A stretch of 64,000 bases of DNA from contig NZ_JAGSOV010000001.1 of assembly GCF_023898865.1 (NCBI RefSeq), positions 1 to 64,000 on the forward strand, written 5' to 3'. The translations under genes were made by a program, and so were the position numbers. This DNA is from Pseudonocardia humida (GTDB taxonomy: Bacteria; Actinomycetota; Actinomycetes; Mycobacteriales; Pseudonocardiaceae). Positions 41,590-49,650 of the stretch are shown piece by piece (within the stretch, counting starts at the first letter, position 1; every line of letters starts with the position of its first letter). The notes beneath the pieces are model-generated. The model saw nothing but the letters and a program-made list of their open reading frames with translations, ran no database searches and was not told the DNA's origin.

Positions 41590-43728
41590 ATGTCGGGCAG
41601 AGCAGCGGGATCGGTCAGGTCGGGTTCGGCCAGGGCGGACAACGGCGCCACCACGGCCACCGATCCGGCCCGGGTGCGCAACGTCGCCCTGGTCGGGCCG
41701 TCGGGCGCGGGCAAGACGTCGCTGGTGGAGGCGCTGCTCGCGCACACCTCGACCATCCCGCGGGCCGGCGCCGTGACCGAGGGCAGCACCGTGTGCGACC
41801 ACGACCCCGCCGCCGTGCGCCAGCAGCGCTCGGTCGCGCTGGCGGTCGCTCCCCTGGTCCACGACGACGTCAAGATCAACCTCATCGACACCCCCGGCTA
41901 CGGGGACTTCGTCGGCGAGCTGCGCGCCGGACTGCGCGCCGCCGACGCCGCCCTGTTCGTGCTGCCCGCCGACGCCGGCCGGGAGGGCGAGATCGACCCC
42001 GCGACCGTCGCGCAGTGGGAGGAGTGCGCCGCTGTGGGCACGCCGCGCGCGGTGGTCATCGCCCGCTGCGACCACGCCCGCGCCGACCTGGACGCGACCA
42101 CGGCCGCCTGCCAGGAGGCGTTCGGCGCCGGCGTCGCCCCGCTCTACCTTCCGATCCGCGCCGCCGACGGCGCGCTGACCGGCCTCTACGGCCTGCTCAC
42201 CCGCACCCCCGCCGACCAGGCGCCCGATGGCGCCGACGAGGCCCGCGACGCGCTCATCGAGGGCATCATCGAGCAGTCCGAGGACGAGTCGCTGATGGAG
42301 CGCTACCTCGGCGGCGAGGAACTCGACGTGCCCACGCTGATCGACGACCTGGAGACCGCGGTCGCCCGCGGCGCCTTCCACCCGGTCGTTCCGGTCTGCG
42401 CGAGCAGCGGCACCGGCCTGGACGCGCTGCTGGAGCTGCTGGTCGGCGGGTTCCCGTCGCCGCTGGAGCACCCGCTGCCGCGGGTGTCGGGGGTCGACGG
42501 CTCCCCCCGCCCGGAGCTCACCGCCGACCCCGACGGCCCGCTGGCCGCCGAGGTCGTGCGGACCACCGCCGACGCCTACGTCGGCCGGGTGTCGCTGGTG
42601 CGCGTGTTCTCCGGGACCCTGCGCGCCGAGTCGACCGTGCACATCAGCGGCCACCACGTCGCCGTCCCCGCCCCCCGCGGGCCCGCCGACGACGCCCCGG
42701 TCGCCACCGACGACGGGCACGACGAGGACGAGCGCCTGGCCCACCTCTACAGCCCGCTGGGCTCGGCGCTGCGCGAGATCGACGCCTGCGTGGCCGGCGA
42801 CATCTGCGCGCTGACCAAGCTGGGCACCGCCGAGACCGGCGACACCGTCTCGGCCGCCGCGGACCCCCTGCTGCTGTCCTGCTGGGACCTGCCCGACCCG
42901 CTGCTGCCCGTCGCGGTGCGCGCCCGCACCCGCGGCGACGAGGACGCGCTGGTCAAGACCCTGGCCCGGATCGTGGCCGCCGACCCCACACTGCGCCTGG
43001 AGCGCAACCGGGAGACCCACCAGACCGTGCTGTGGTGCATGGGCGAGGCGCACGCCGACGTCGTGCTCTCGCGGCTGCGCGCCGGCGGAGCCGAGGTCGA
43101 CACCGAGGAGGTGCGGGTCCCGCTGCGGGAGACGATCGCCCGCCCGGCCCGGGTCACCGGCCGCCACGTCAAGCAGTCCGGCGGGCACGGCCAGTACGCG
43201 GTGTGCCACGTGGAGTTCGAGCCGCTGCCCCGCGGCTCCGGGTTCGAGTTCGTGTCCAAGGTCGTCGGCGGGTCGGTGCCCACCCAGTTCATCCCGAGCG
43301 TGGAGAAGGGCATCCGGGCCCAACTCGAGCGCGGCCTGACCGACGAGCACCACCCGGTGGTCGACCTGCGCGCCACCCTCGTCGACGGCAAGGCGCACAG
43401 CGTCGACTCCTCCGACGCGGCCTTCCAGACGGCGGGCGCGCTCGCGCTGCGCGAGGCGGCCGCGGCCTGCGGCACGGTGCGGCTGGAGCCCTACGACGAG
43501 GTGGTCGTCCGCATCCCCGACGACTTCCTGGGCGCGGTGCTGGGCGACCTGTCCGGGCGGCGGGGCCGGGTGCTGGGCACCGAGGTCGCCGGGCCGGGGC
43601 GCTCGACGGTGCGCGCCGAGGTGCCGTGCACCGAGCTGGTGCGCTACGCGATCGACCTGCGGGCGATGACGGCGGGCGCGGCCACCTTCACCCGCCGCTT
43701 CGCCCGCTACGACACGGCCCCGGGCTGA
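41590..43728 (+). CDS. EF-G2-like translational GTPase, GTP motifs partly degenerate
   Basis: A 712-residue relative of elongation factor G (actinobacterial EF-G2 group). G1 is GPSGAGKT (36-43), G3 is DTPGYGD (100-106). G4, normally NKMD, reads ARCD (158-161), and the switch I RGIT is replaced by RSVA. Domains II-V are kept, with domain IV motifs GGHGQYAV and the FxxKVVGGSVP loop. EF-G2 of mycobacteria binds ribosomes but lacks normal GTPase. ATG 41590 is taken, with GGAGG nine bases before; in-frame codons upstream to 41473 have no such support. Confidence 0.92.
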   Translation: MSGRAAGSVRSGSARADNGATTATDPARVRNVALVGPSGAGKTSLVEALLAHTSTIPRAGAVTEGSTVCDHDPAAVRQQRSVALAVAPLVHDDVKINLIDTPGYGDFVGELRAGLRAADAALFVLPADAGREGEIDPATVAQWEECAAVGTPRAVVIARCDHARADLDATTAACQEAFGAGVAPLYLPIRAADGALTGLYGLLTRTPADQAPDGADEARDALIEGIIEQSEDESLMERYLGGEELDVPTLIDDLETAVARGAFHPVVPVCASSGTGLDALLELLVGGFPSPLEHPLPRVSGVDGSPRPELTADPDGPLAAEVVRTTADAYVGRVSLVRVFSGTLRAESTVHISGHHVAVPAPRGPADDAPVATDDGHDEDERLAHLYSPLGSALREIDACVAGDICALTKLGTAETGDTVSAAADPLLLSCWDLPDPLLPVAVRARTRGDEDALVKTLARIVAADPTLRLERNRETHQTVLWCMGEAHADVVLSRLRAGGAEVDTEEVRVPLRETIARPARVTGRHVKQSGGHGQYAVCHVEFEPLPRGSGFEFVSKVVGGSVPTQFIPSVEKGIRAQLERGLTDEHHPVVDLRATLVDGKAHSVDSSDAAFQTAGALALREAAAACGTVRLEPYDEVVVRIPDDFLGAVLGDLSGRRGRVLGTEVAGPGRSTVRAEVPCTELVRYAIDLRAMTAGAATFTRRFARYDTAPG

Positions 43729-43762
43729 GGTCGATTCGGGTTCGGCCGAACGGTGGCGGAGG

Positions 43763-43768
43763 TACGTT
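43763..43768 (+). promoter_or_regulatory. -10 box, leaderless start of MFS gene
   Basis: TACGTT six bases before the GTG at 43775. Confidence 0.55.
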
Positions 43769-43774
43769 CGGCCG

Positions 43775-45037
43775 GTGCCAACGCGCCGCTCCTCGACCCG
43801 CCGCATCGGCCCGGTCGCCGCGCTCTGGACGGCCGTCTTCGTCGTCGCCTACGGGACCAACGTCCCGACGCCGCTGCTGCTCGTCTACCGCGACTCGCTC
43901 GACCTGAGCCCGGACCAGCTGACCGGGGCATTCGGCGTCTACGCCGCCGGGCTGGTGCCTGCGCTGCTGCTGGCCGGCCCGGCGTCGGACCGGTTCGGCC
44001 GCCGCCCGGTGGTGGTGCCGTTCGTGCTGCTGTCGGCGGCCACCTCCCTGCTGTTCCTCGGAGCTGGCTCGGCGACCTGGCTGCTGTTCGTGTGCCGGTT
44101 CCTGCAGGGCGCCGTGTCCGGGGTGGTGTTCAGCGTGGGCACGGCGTGGCTGGGCGAGCTGGTCGGCGAGCCCGGCCGCGCGGCCCGGCTCACCACCGCG
44201 GCCCTCGGCGGCGGCTGGGCGATCGGGCCGCTGGTGTCCGGGCTGCTCGGGCAGTGGGCGCCGGCGCCGACCGTGCTGCCGTACCTGCTGCACGTGGCGC
44301 TGATGGTGGTGGGTCTCGCGCTGCTGCCCGGCGTCCCCGAGACGCTGGCCCCGCACGAGCGCCGGATCGGACCGCTGGTCGCGCTGGGTGTACCGACCGG
44401 GGCCGGGCGGGCGTTCGTGCTGGTGGTGCTGCCCATCGCGCTCGGCGTCTTCACCTTCCCCTCCACGGCGGTGACGGTACTGCCGCTGCTGCTCACCCCG
44501 ACCCTGCCCGAGCTGGCCGTGGCGATCACCGGCCTGGTCGCCGGCGTGACCCTGCTGACCGGGGTGTTCGCCCAGCCGATCGGGCGCAGGCTGGGCGCGG
44601 TCCGGTCGGGACCGGCGGGGCTGCTGGTCGGGGCGGTGGGGATCGGGCTGAGCCTGCTCGGCGCGGGCAACGAGGCCTGGCCGCTGCTGGTGCCGGTGGC
44701 GCTGCTGCTCGGCGTGGCCTACGGGCTCTGCCTGGCCGCCGGGCTGGTCGTGGTGGCCCAGCTGGCCAGCCCGACCGCCCGCGGCGCGCTGACCGGCACC
44801 TTCTACGCCTGCGCCTACCTGGGGTTCGGGGTGCCGCTGGTGCTGTCGGTGCTGGGCGGGACCGCCGAGCGCGGGGTCGCCGGCTTCGCCACCCCGCTGA
44901 CCTGGCTCGCGGTGCTGATCGCGGTGATCGGGCTGGCGCTGGCGCTGCCGGCGGCCCGCGCGCTGGTCACGCCCCGGCCCGCGGCGCCCGACCCGACCGG
45001 GGAGGTCACCCGCGTCGAGCCGCCGCCGCCCGTCTGA
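43775..45037 (+). CDS. MFS transporter, 12-span
   Basis: A 420-residue membrane protein with 12 spaced hydrophobic segments. Motif A is in LAGPASDRFGRRPVVVP (loop 2-3), VCRFLQGAVSGVVFSVGTAWLGEL gives motif B region, and GGWAIGPLVSGLLGQW is close to motif C. Proline-rich C-terminus. Substrate unknown. GTG start chosen on the TACGTT spacing. The 3' end overlaps the convergent NAD-binding gene by 32 bases. Confidence 0.9.
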   Translation: MPTRRSSTRRIGPVAALWTAVFVVAYGTNVPTPLLLVYRDSLDLSPDQLTGAFGVYAAGLVPALLLAGPASDRFGRRPVVVPFVLLSAATSLLFLGAGSATWLLFVCRFLQGAVSGVVFSVGTAWLGELVGEPGRAARLTTAALGGGWAIGPLVSGLLGQWAPAPTVLPYLLHVALMVVGLALLPGVPETLAPHERRIGPLVALGVPTGAGRAFVLVVLPIALGVFTFPSTAVTVLPLLLTPTLPELAVAITGLVAGVTLLTGVFAQPIGRRLGAVRSGPAGLLVGAVGIGLSLLGAGNEAWPLLVPVALLLGVAYGLCLAAGLVVVAQLASPTARGALTGTFYACAYLGFGVPLVLSVLGGTAERGVAGFATPLTWLAVLIAVIGLALALPAARALVTPRPAAPDPTGEVTRVEPPPPV

Positions 45038-46412
45038 CCGCCGCGGCGGGCACACCCCGCGCCATCGCCGCGAAGACGAGCCGGTGGGCGGGCAGCTGCG
45101 CCGCCCAGTACGCCCGGCCGGGCAGGCCGTCCGGGCGGAACGTCGTGCGCTGCACGTACCGGCTGCCCGTGCCGTCGGGCTCGACGCGCAGCTCCAGGCG
45201 CGCGGTGCCGGGCAGGCGCATCTCGGCGCGCAGGCGCAGCAGCCGCCCCGGCTGCACGTCCTCGATGCGCCACCAGTCCAGCGCCGCGCCCGGGCGCAGG
45301 CGCTCCGGCCGGGTGCGCCGGGCGCCGATCCCGCCGACCAGGCGGTCGAGGGCCCCGCGCAGCGGCCAGACACCCGGCAGGGTGTGCCACCCGGTGTCGC
45401 CGCCGAGGTCCTCGATCACCGCCCACAGCGCGTCGACCGGGGCGTCGACCCGCTCGACGTGCTCCTCGACCAGCTCGGGCTCCGTCGGGTCGGTGGGCAG
45501 CCGCCCGGCCGCGCCGACCCCGTCGAGCGCGCGGCGGACGGCCTCCCGGTAGGGCGTCGCGCCACCCGGCGGTGGCCCGTCCGGCGGCCCGCCGCGGCAG
45601 ACCAGGTCGTGGGCCATCGACTCCAGCAGCGGCCCGGCCAGGTACCGGCCGATCGGGGTGAGCGCCTGGGCCGCCCGCGCGGTCAGTCGGGGCAGCGACA
45701 CCGGCACCGGCACGCTGAGGGGTCTGCCCAACCCGGCCTCCTCGGCGAAGCCCGCCACGAGCTCCCGGTAGGTGAGCACGTCGGGGCCGCCGATGTCGAA
45801 AGTGCCGCTCACCCCGGAGGGCAGCTCCAGCGCGGCCAGCAGGTGGTGCAGCACGTCGTCGACGCCGATGGGCTGCACCCGGTTCCAGGCCCGGTCGGGC
45901 AGCGGCAGCACCGGCCCGAGCCGGGCGAGACCGGCCAGGTTGCGGATCATCTCGAAGCTGGCCGAGCCGGCGCCGACCACGATCCCCGCCTGCAGCACGG
46001 CGGTCGGCGGTCCTTCGGCCACGAGCACCTCACCGACCTCGCGGCGCGAGGACAGGTGGGCCGAGGCGGGCCCCGGTGGCTGCAGACCGCCGAGGTAGAC
46101 CACCCGTGCGACGCCCGCCGTGCGGGCCGCGCGGGCCAGCCCGGACGCCGCCTCCCGGTCGCGCTCGGCGAAGGCCGGGCCGTCCATCGAGTGCACCAGG
46201 TAGAAGACGGCGTCGACGCCGGAGCAGGCATCGGCGACGGCCGCGGGGTCGGCGAGGTCGCCGATCCGCGCGTCGACGCGGTCGTCCCAGCCCAACCGGG
46301 CGAGCTTCGCCGGGTCGCGCACGAGGCAGCGCACGGCGCGGCCCTCGGCGAGCAACCGCGGCACGAGCCGGGCGCCGACGTAGCCGGTCGCCCCGATCAC
46401 CAGACAGCGCAC
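45006..46412 (-). CDS. NAD(P)-binding SDR-like protein fused to DUF2867
   Basis: A 468-residue two-domain protein. The N-terminal atypical SDR domain has LVIGATGYVGARLVPRLLAEG (GxxGxxG), VDAVFYLVHSM and RVVYLGGLQP; the C-terminal ~165 residues (EEHVERVDAPVDALWAVIEDLGGDTGW and LRPGAALDWWRIEDVQPGRLLRLRAEMRLPGTARLELRV) are the DUF2867 SRPBCC-like domain. Fusions like this are widespread in actinobacteria, with unknown substrate. ATG start. Tail-to-tail overlap with the MFS gene. Confidence 0.9.
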   Translation of the reverse strand: MRCLVIGATGYVGARLVPRLLAEGRAVRCLVRDPAKLARLGWDDRVDARIGDLADPAAVADACSGVDAVFYLVHSMDGPAFAERDREAASGLARAARTAGVARVVYLGGLQPPGPASAHLSSRREVGEVLVAEGPPTAVLQAGIVVGAGSASFEMIRNLAGLARLGPVLPLPDRAWNRVQPIGVDDVLHHLLAALELPSGVSGTFDIGGPDVLTYRELVAGFAEEAGLGRPLSVPVPVSLPRLTARAAQALTPIGRYLAGPLLESMAHDLVCRGGPPDGPPPGGATPYREAVRRALDGVGAAGRLPTDPTEPELVEEHVERVDAPVDALWAVIEDLGGDTGWHTLPGVWPLRGALDRLVGGIGARRTRPERLRPGAALDWWRIEDVQPGRLLRLRAEMRLPGTARLELRVEPDGTGSRYVQRTTFRPDGLPGRAYWAAQLPAHRLVFAAMARGVPAAAVRRAAAARRG

Positions 46413-46466
46413 CGGTGGAGCGTGCCGCAGTCCGCCCCCGGGCGCCCGTCGGGCGCACCGATGCGG

Positions 46467-46775
46467 TCAGGGCACCCCGAGGGCGCGCAGGCCGGCGGTG
46501 GTGGCCGCGGCGATGACGACCACCAGCACGAACGGCGCCCGTCGCCACGCCGCGACGGCCCCGACCGCCACGCCGAGGGGCCGCGCCCAGCCGGCCAGGC
46601 CGCCGTCCTCGGTCAGGGCGGCGGTGGCGACGAGGGCGACCAGCAGGGCCGTGGCGCCCAGGTCGACGTAGCGCTGGACGCGTTCGGGCATCGCGAAGCG
46701 GTCGCGCAGCAGCAGCCCGGCCAACCGCAGCAGGTAGGTGCCCGCGGCCAGGCTCAGCACGGCGGTGAGGGTCAT
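46467..46775 (-). CDS. azlD: AzlD-family branched-chain amino acid exporter subunit
   Basis: A 102-residue small membrane protein with about three or four hydrophobic segments (LTAVLSLAAGTYLLRLAGLLL, YVDLGATALLVALVATAAL, FVLVVVIAAATTAGLRALG). It pairs with AzlC, whose stop overlaps its ATG (ATGA). Together they form a bipartite exporter. Confidence 0.9.
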   Translation of the reverse strand: MTLTAVLSLAAGTYLLRLAGLLLRDRFAMPERVQRYVDLGATALLVALVATAALTEDGGLAGWARPLGVAVGAVAAWRRAPFVLVVVIAAATTAGLRALGVP

Positions 46776-47470
46776 GACCGCTCCTCCGGCTCCCGCCCCG
46801 CCGCGAACAGCCCGACCAGGCCGGCCAGCACCGGCAGCCCGGCCGGCAGCAGCGGGGTGGCCAGCAGGGCGACACCACCCGCCGCCGCGCCCACCCGGCG
46901 GGCGTCGGCGCGGCGCAGCGTCGGCAGCAGCAGGGCCAGCAGGCCCGCCGGGAAGGCGGCGTCGACACCGAACGCGGCCGGGTCGGGGACGGCCGAGCCG
47001 GCGACCATCCCGAGCACCGTGCCGACGTTCCAGCAGACGAACGCCAGGCTGCCGACCAGCCAGTAGACCGGGCGGGCCGCCGCTCCCCCGCCGCGCGCCC
47101 TGGCGAACGCCACCGACTCGTCGATCATGAGGTGGGCGCCGACCAGGCGGGCGGGCCAGCTCGAGCCGACGACGTCGCCCACCGCCAGGCCGAACGGGAG
47201 GTGGCGGGCGTTGAGCAGCAGGCCCGCCAGCACGGCGGCGAACGGGCTGCCGCCCGCGGCCACGACGGCGACGACGAGGAACTGCGAGCCGCCCGCGAAC
47301 ACCAGCAGCGACATCGCCACCGCGATCGGACCGGGCACGCCGGCCGCGGCGGCCAGCGCGCCGAAGGACATCCCGATGACGGCGACGGCGGCGCCGAGTG
47401 CCGCGGCGTCGCGCAGGTCGCGACGCCCTATTGTTCGATCTGACGAACGCACGTACGCCAGAATGAACAC
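46772..47470 (-). CDS. azlC: AzlC-family branched-chain amino acid exporter subunit
   Basis: A 232-residue membrane protein with about five to seven hydrophobic segments; GAAVAVIGMSFGALAAAAG, LLVFAGGSQFLVVAVVAAG, LLLNARHLPFGLAVG and GAHLMIDESVAFA are the AzlC signatures. Start uncertain: GTG 47470 and GTG 47452 are in frame and neither has a clear ribosome site; the second sits in an inverted-repeat arm. Divergent from the XRE-cupin regulator, only 36 bases from its start, which is likely its regulator. Confidence 0.88.
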   Translation of the reverse strand: MFILAYVRSSDRTIGRRDLRDAAALGAAVAVIGMSFGALAAAAGVPGPIAVAMSLLVFAGGSQFLVVAVVAAGGSPFAAVLAGLLLNARHLPFGLAVGDVVGSSWPARLVGAHLMIDESVAFARARGGGAAARPVYWLVGSLAFVCWNVGTVLGMVAGSAVPDPAAFGVDAAFPAGLLALLLPTLRRADARRVGAAAGGVALLATPLLPAGLPVLAGLVGLFAAGREPEERS

Positions 47471-47488
47471 CAGGAGCCGCGTTCGTCA
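47441..47488. promoter_or_regulatory. Inverted repeat between azlC and the XRE-cupin gene
   Basis: TGACGAACGC (47441-47450) and GCGTTCGTCA (47479-47488) are perfect 10-base arms, 28 bases apart, overlapping the start of azlC and the 5' leader of the regulator. A likely operator for the XRE-cupin protein; CGAACG also recurs just downstream. Confidence 0.6.
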
Positions 47489-47506
47489 AGCCGAACGGAG
47501 AGACCG

Positions 47507-48061
47507 ATGGAGCGAACCGAACCCCGCGCGACGATCGCCGCGGCGCTGCGCCGCGAGCGCGAGCGGCTCGGGGTGTCGCTGACCGAGCTGGCGCGCCGCG
47601 CCGGGGTGGCCAAGTCGACCCTGTCGCAGCTGGAGGCGGCGACCGGCAACCCGAGCATCGAGACGCTCTGGGCCCTCGCGGTCGCCCTGGACGTGCCGTT
47701 CAGCCGGCTGGTCGACCCGCCGTCGGAGCCGGTGCAGGTGATCCGGGCCGGGGAGGCGCCGGTGGTGCACTCCGAGCACGCCGCCTACTCCGGCGCCCTG
47801 CTCTCCTCGTGCCCCCCGGGCGCGCGCCGCGACCTGCACGTCATCACGGCCGAGCCCGGCGCGGTCCGCGACGCGCACGCCCACATCCGCGGCACGACCG
47901 AGCACCTGGTCGTGCTGGCGGGGCGGTGGCGGGTGGGACCGGCCGGGGCCGAGGTGGAGCTCGACCCCGGCGACTACGCGCGCTTCCCCGGCGACCGCCC
48001 GCACACCTACACCGCCCTGGCTCCGGGCAGCAGCGCGGTGCTGGTGATGGAGTACGTCTGA
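47507..48061 (+). CDS. XRE-family regulator with C-terminal cupin domain
   Basis: A 184-residue regulator: HTH in residues ~10-65 (LRRERERLGVSLTELARRAGVAKSTLSQLEAATGNPSIETLWALAVALD) and a cupin beta-barrel (AHAHIRGTTEHLVVLAGRWRVGPAGAEVELDPGDYARFPGDRPHTY). ATG start with GGAGAG upstream. It is transcribed away from azlCD, and the pairing suggests it senses a small molecule and controls the exporter. Confidence 0.93.
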   Translation: MERTEPRATIAAALRRERERLGVSLTELARRAGVAKSTLSQLEAATGNPSIETLWALAVALDVPFSRLVDPPSEPVQVIRAGEAPVVHSEHAAYSGALLSSCPPGARRDLHVITAEPGAVRDAHAHIRGTTEHLVVLAGRWRVGPAGAEVELDPGDYARFPGDRPHTYTALAPGSSAVLVMEYV

Positions 48062-48068
48062 GCGACCG

Positions 48069-49022
48069 CTACCAGCCGCGGTCGGCGTAGCGCTGCTCGG
48101 CGGGCAGCTCGGAGACGTTGATGCCGACCATGGCCTCACCGAGCCCGCGCGAGACCTTCGCGATGACGTCCGGGTCGTCGTGGAAGGTGGTGGCCTTGAC
48201 GATGGCCTCGGCCCGGCGGGCCGGGTCGCCGGACTTGAAGATGCCCGAGCCGACGAACACGCCCTCCGCGCCCAGCTGCATCATCATCGCCGCGTCGGCC
48301 GGGGTGGCGATGCCGCCCGCGGTGAACAGCACGACCGGGAGCTTGCCCGCCCTGGCGACCTCGGTGACCAGCTCGACCGGGGCGCGCAGCTCCTTGGCCG
48401 CGGCGTAGAGCTCGGTCTCGTCGAGCCCGCCGAGGCGGCGGATCTCGCCGCGGATGGAGCGCATGTGCCGGGTGGCCTCGACGACGTTGCCGGTGCCCGC
48501 CTCGCCCTTGGACCGGATCATCGCGGCGCCCTCGGCGATGCGCCGCAGCGCCTCGCCCAGGTTGGTCGCGCCGCACACGAACGGCACGGTGAACGCCCAC
48601 TTGTCGATGTGGTGCGCCTCGTCGGCCGGGGTGAGCACCTCGGACTCGTCGATGTAGTCGACCCCGAGGGACTGCAGCACCCTGGCCTCGACGAAGTGCC
48701 CGATGCGGGCCTTGGCCATGACCGGGATCGAGACCGCGGAGACGATGCCGTCGATCATGTCCGGGTCGCTCATCCGGGCCACGCCGCCCTGCGCGCGGAT
48801 GTCGGCCGGGACGCGCTCGAGGGCCATCACGGCGACCGCGCCCGCGTCCTCGGCGATCTTGGCCTGGTCGGGGGTGACGACGTCCATGATGACGCCGCCC
48901 TTGAGCATCTCGGCCATCCCGCGCTTCACGCGGGCGGTGCCCCACCGCTCGGTGCCCGCCGCGGCGGCGGACGGAGTGGATGACACCTCGGACGACGGCA
49001 CGGACGGCACAGACGAGGACAC
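48069..49022 (-). CDS. pdxS: Pyridoxal 5'-phosphate synthase lyase subunit PdxS
   Basis: A 317-residue TIM-barrel enzyme making PLP from ribose 5-phosphate, glyceraldehyde 3-phosphate and ammonia from PdxT. Strongly conserved: [45 protein letters not shown], catalytic Lys in [28 protein letters not shown] and [12 protein letters not shown]. Family proteins often begin about 20 residues later; GTG 49022 is supported by GAGAGGT upstream and the first ~22 residues are Ser-rich. Transcribed in the same direction as pdxT but split from it. Confidence 0.97.
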   Translation of the reverse strand: MSSSVPSVPSSEVSSTPSAAAAGTERWGTARVKRGMAEMLKGGVIMDVVTPDQAKIAEDAGAVAVMALERVPADIRAQGGVARMSDPDMIDGIVSAVSIPVMAKARIGHFVEARVLQSLGVDYIDESEVLTPADEAHHIDKWAFTVPFVCGATNLGEALRRIAEGAAMIRSKGEAGTGNVVEATRHMRSIRGEIRRLGGLDETELYAAAKELRAPVELVTEVARAGKLPVVLFTAGGIATPADAAMMMQLGAEGVFVGSGIFKSGDPARRAEAIVKATTFHDDPDVIAKVSRGLGEAMVGINVSELPAEQRYADRGW

Positions 49023-49092
49023 GGCGCTACCTCTCAGGAGCTCGGGAACGAGGTCGATGGTACGACAGGTCGGGCCGATTCAACCCCTGCCG

Positions 49093-49632
49093 TCAGGACC
49101 AATCGGCGGCCGTCGGAGCGGTCGTGGTCACACCGCCCACGGGGTCGGCGATCTCGAAGTAGCGCGGCAGCGGGGCCCGGCCGGCCAGGTGCAGGTGGCG
49201 CACCAGCCAGCGCGACCGCAGGCCGAGGGTGTCGCGGACGGCGTCGTTGTGCACCCGGCGGGCCAGCGCCAGCAGCTGCTCGGCCTCGACCAGCTCCGCG
49301 GCCGGTCCCCGGGGCAGGGCCGAGCGGTCCATCCCGGCGAGCAGGCGCCCGAGCCGGTTCTCCGCGGCCTCGCGCTCGGGCCAGCGGGTGCCCGCGGCCG
49401 TGGCCGCGTCGACCGCCGCGGCCAGCGGCGCCGCCGATGTCGGGTCGAGGAGGGCACCGGCCCGCGCGGCCGCCAGCGCCCGCCGGTCCAGGGCCGCGAC
49501 CAGCGCCGACCGGGCCGCGTCCATCCGCACGTGCAGCCGGTCGAGCCGGCGCACGCGGTTCGCGGTGAGCGCCGCCAGCCCGCCGAGCAGGACGGCGAGC
49601 AGGCCGATCAGGACCCACAGCAGCACGGCCAC
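49093..49632 (-). CDS. Single-span membrane protein, function unknown
   Basis: A 179-residue protein with an N-terminal span (LLWVLIGLLAVLLGGLAALTA, about 4-23) and a cytoplasmic/helical body (LDRLHVRMDAARSALVAALDRRALAAARAG ... REAAENRLGRLLAGM ... LALARRVHNDAVRDTLGLRSRWLVRHLHLAG). It looks vaguely like a LemA-type helical bundle but lacks the LemA core motif. It follows pimA by 18 bases and matches the location of mycobacterial Rv2609c-like membrane genes. A probable PIM-operon member. Confidence 0.75.
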   Translation of the reverse strand: MAVLLWVLIGLLAVLLGGLAALTANRVRRLDRLHVRMDAARSALVAALDRRALAAARAGALLDPTSAAPLAAAVDAATAAGTRWPEREAAENRLGRLLAGMDRSALPRGPAAELVEAEQLLALARRVHNDAVRDTLGLRSRWLVRHLHLAGRAPLPRYFEIADPVGGVTTTAPTAADWS

Positions 49633-49650
49633 CGGCGGGTCACCCGCCCC

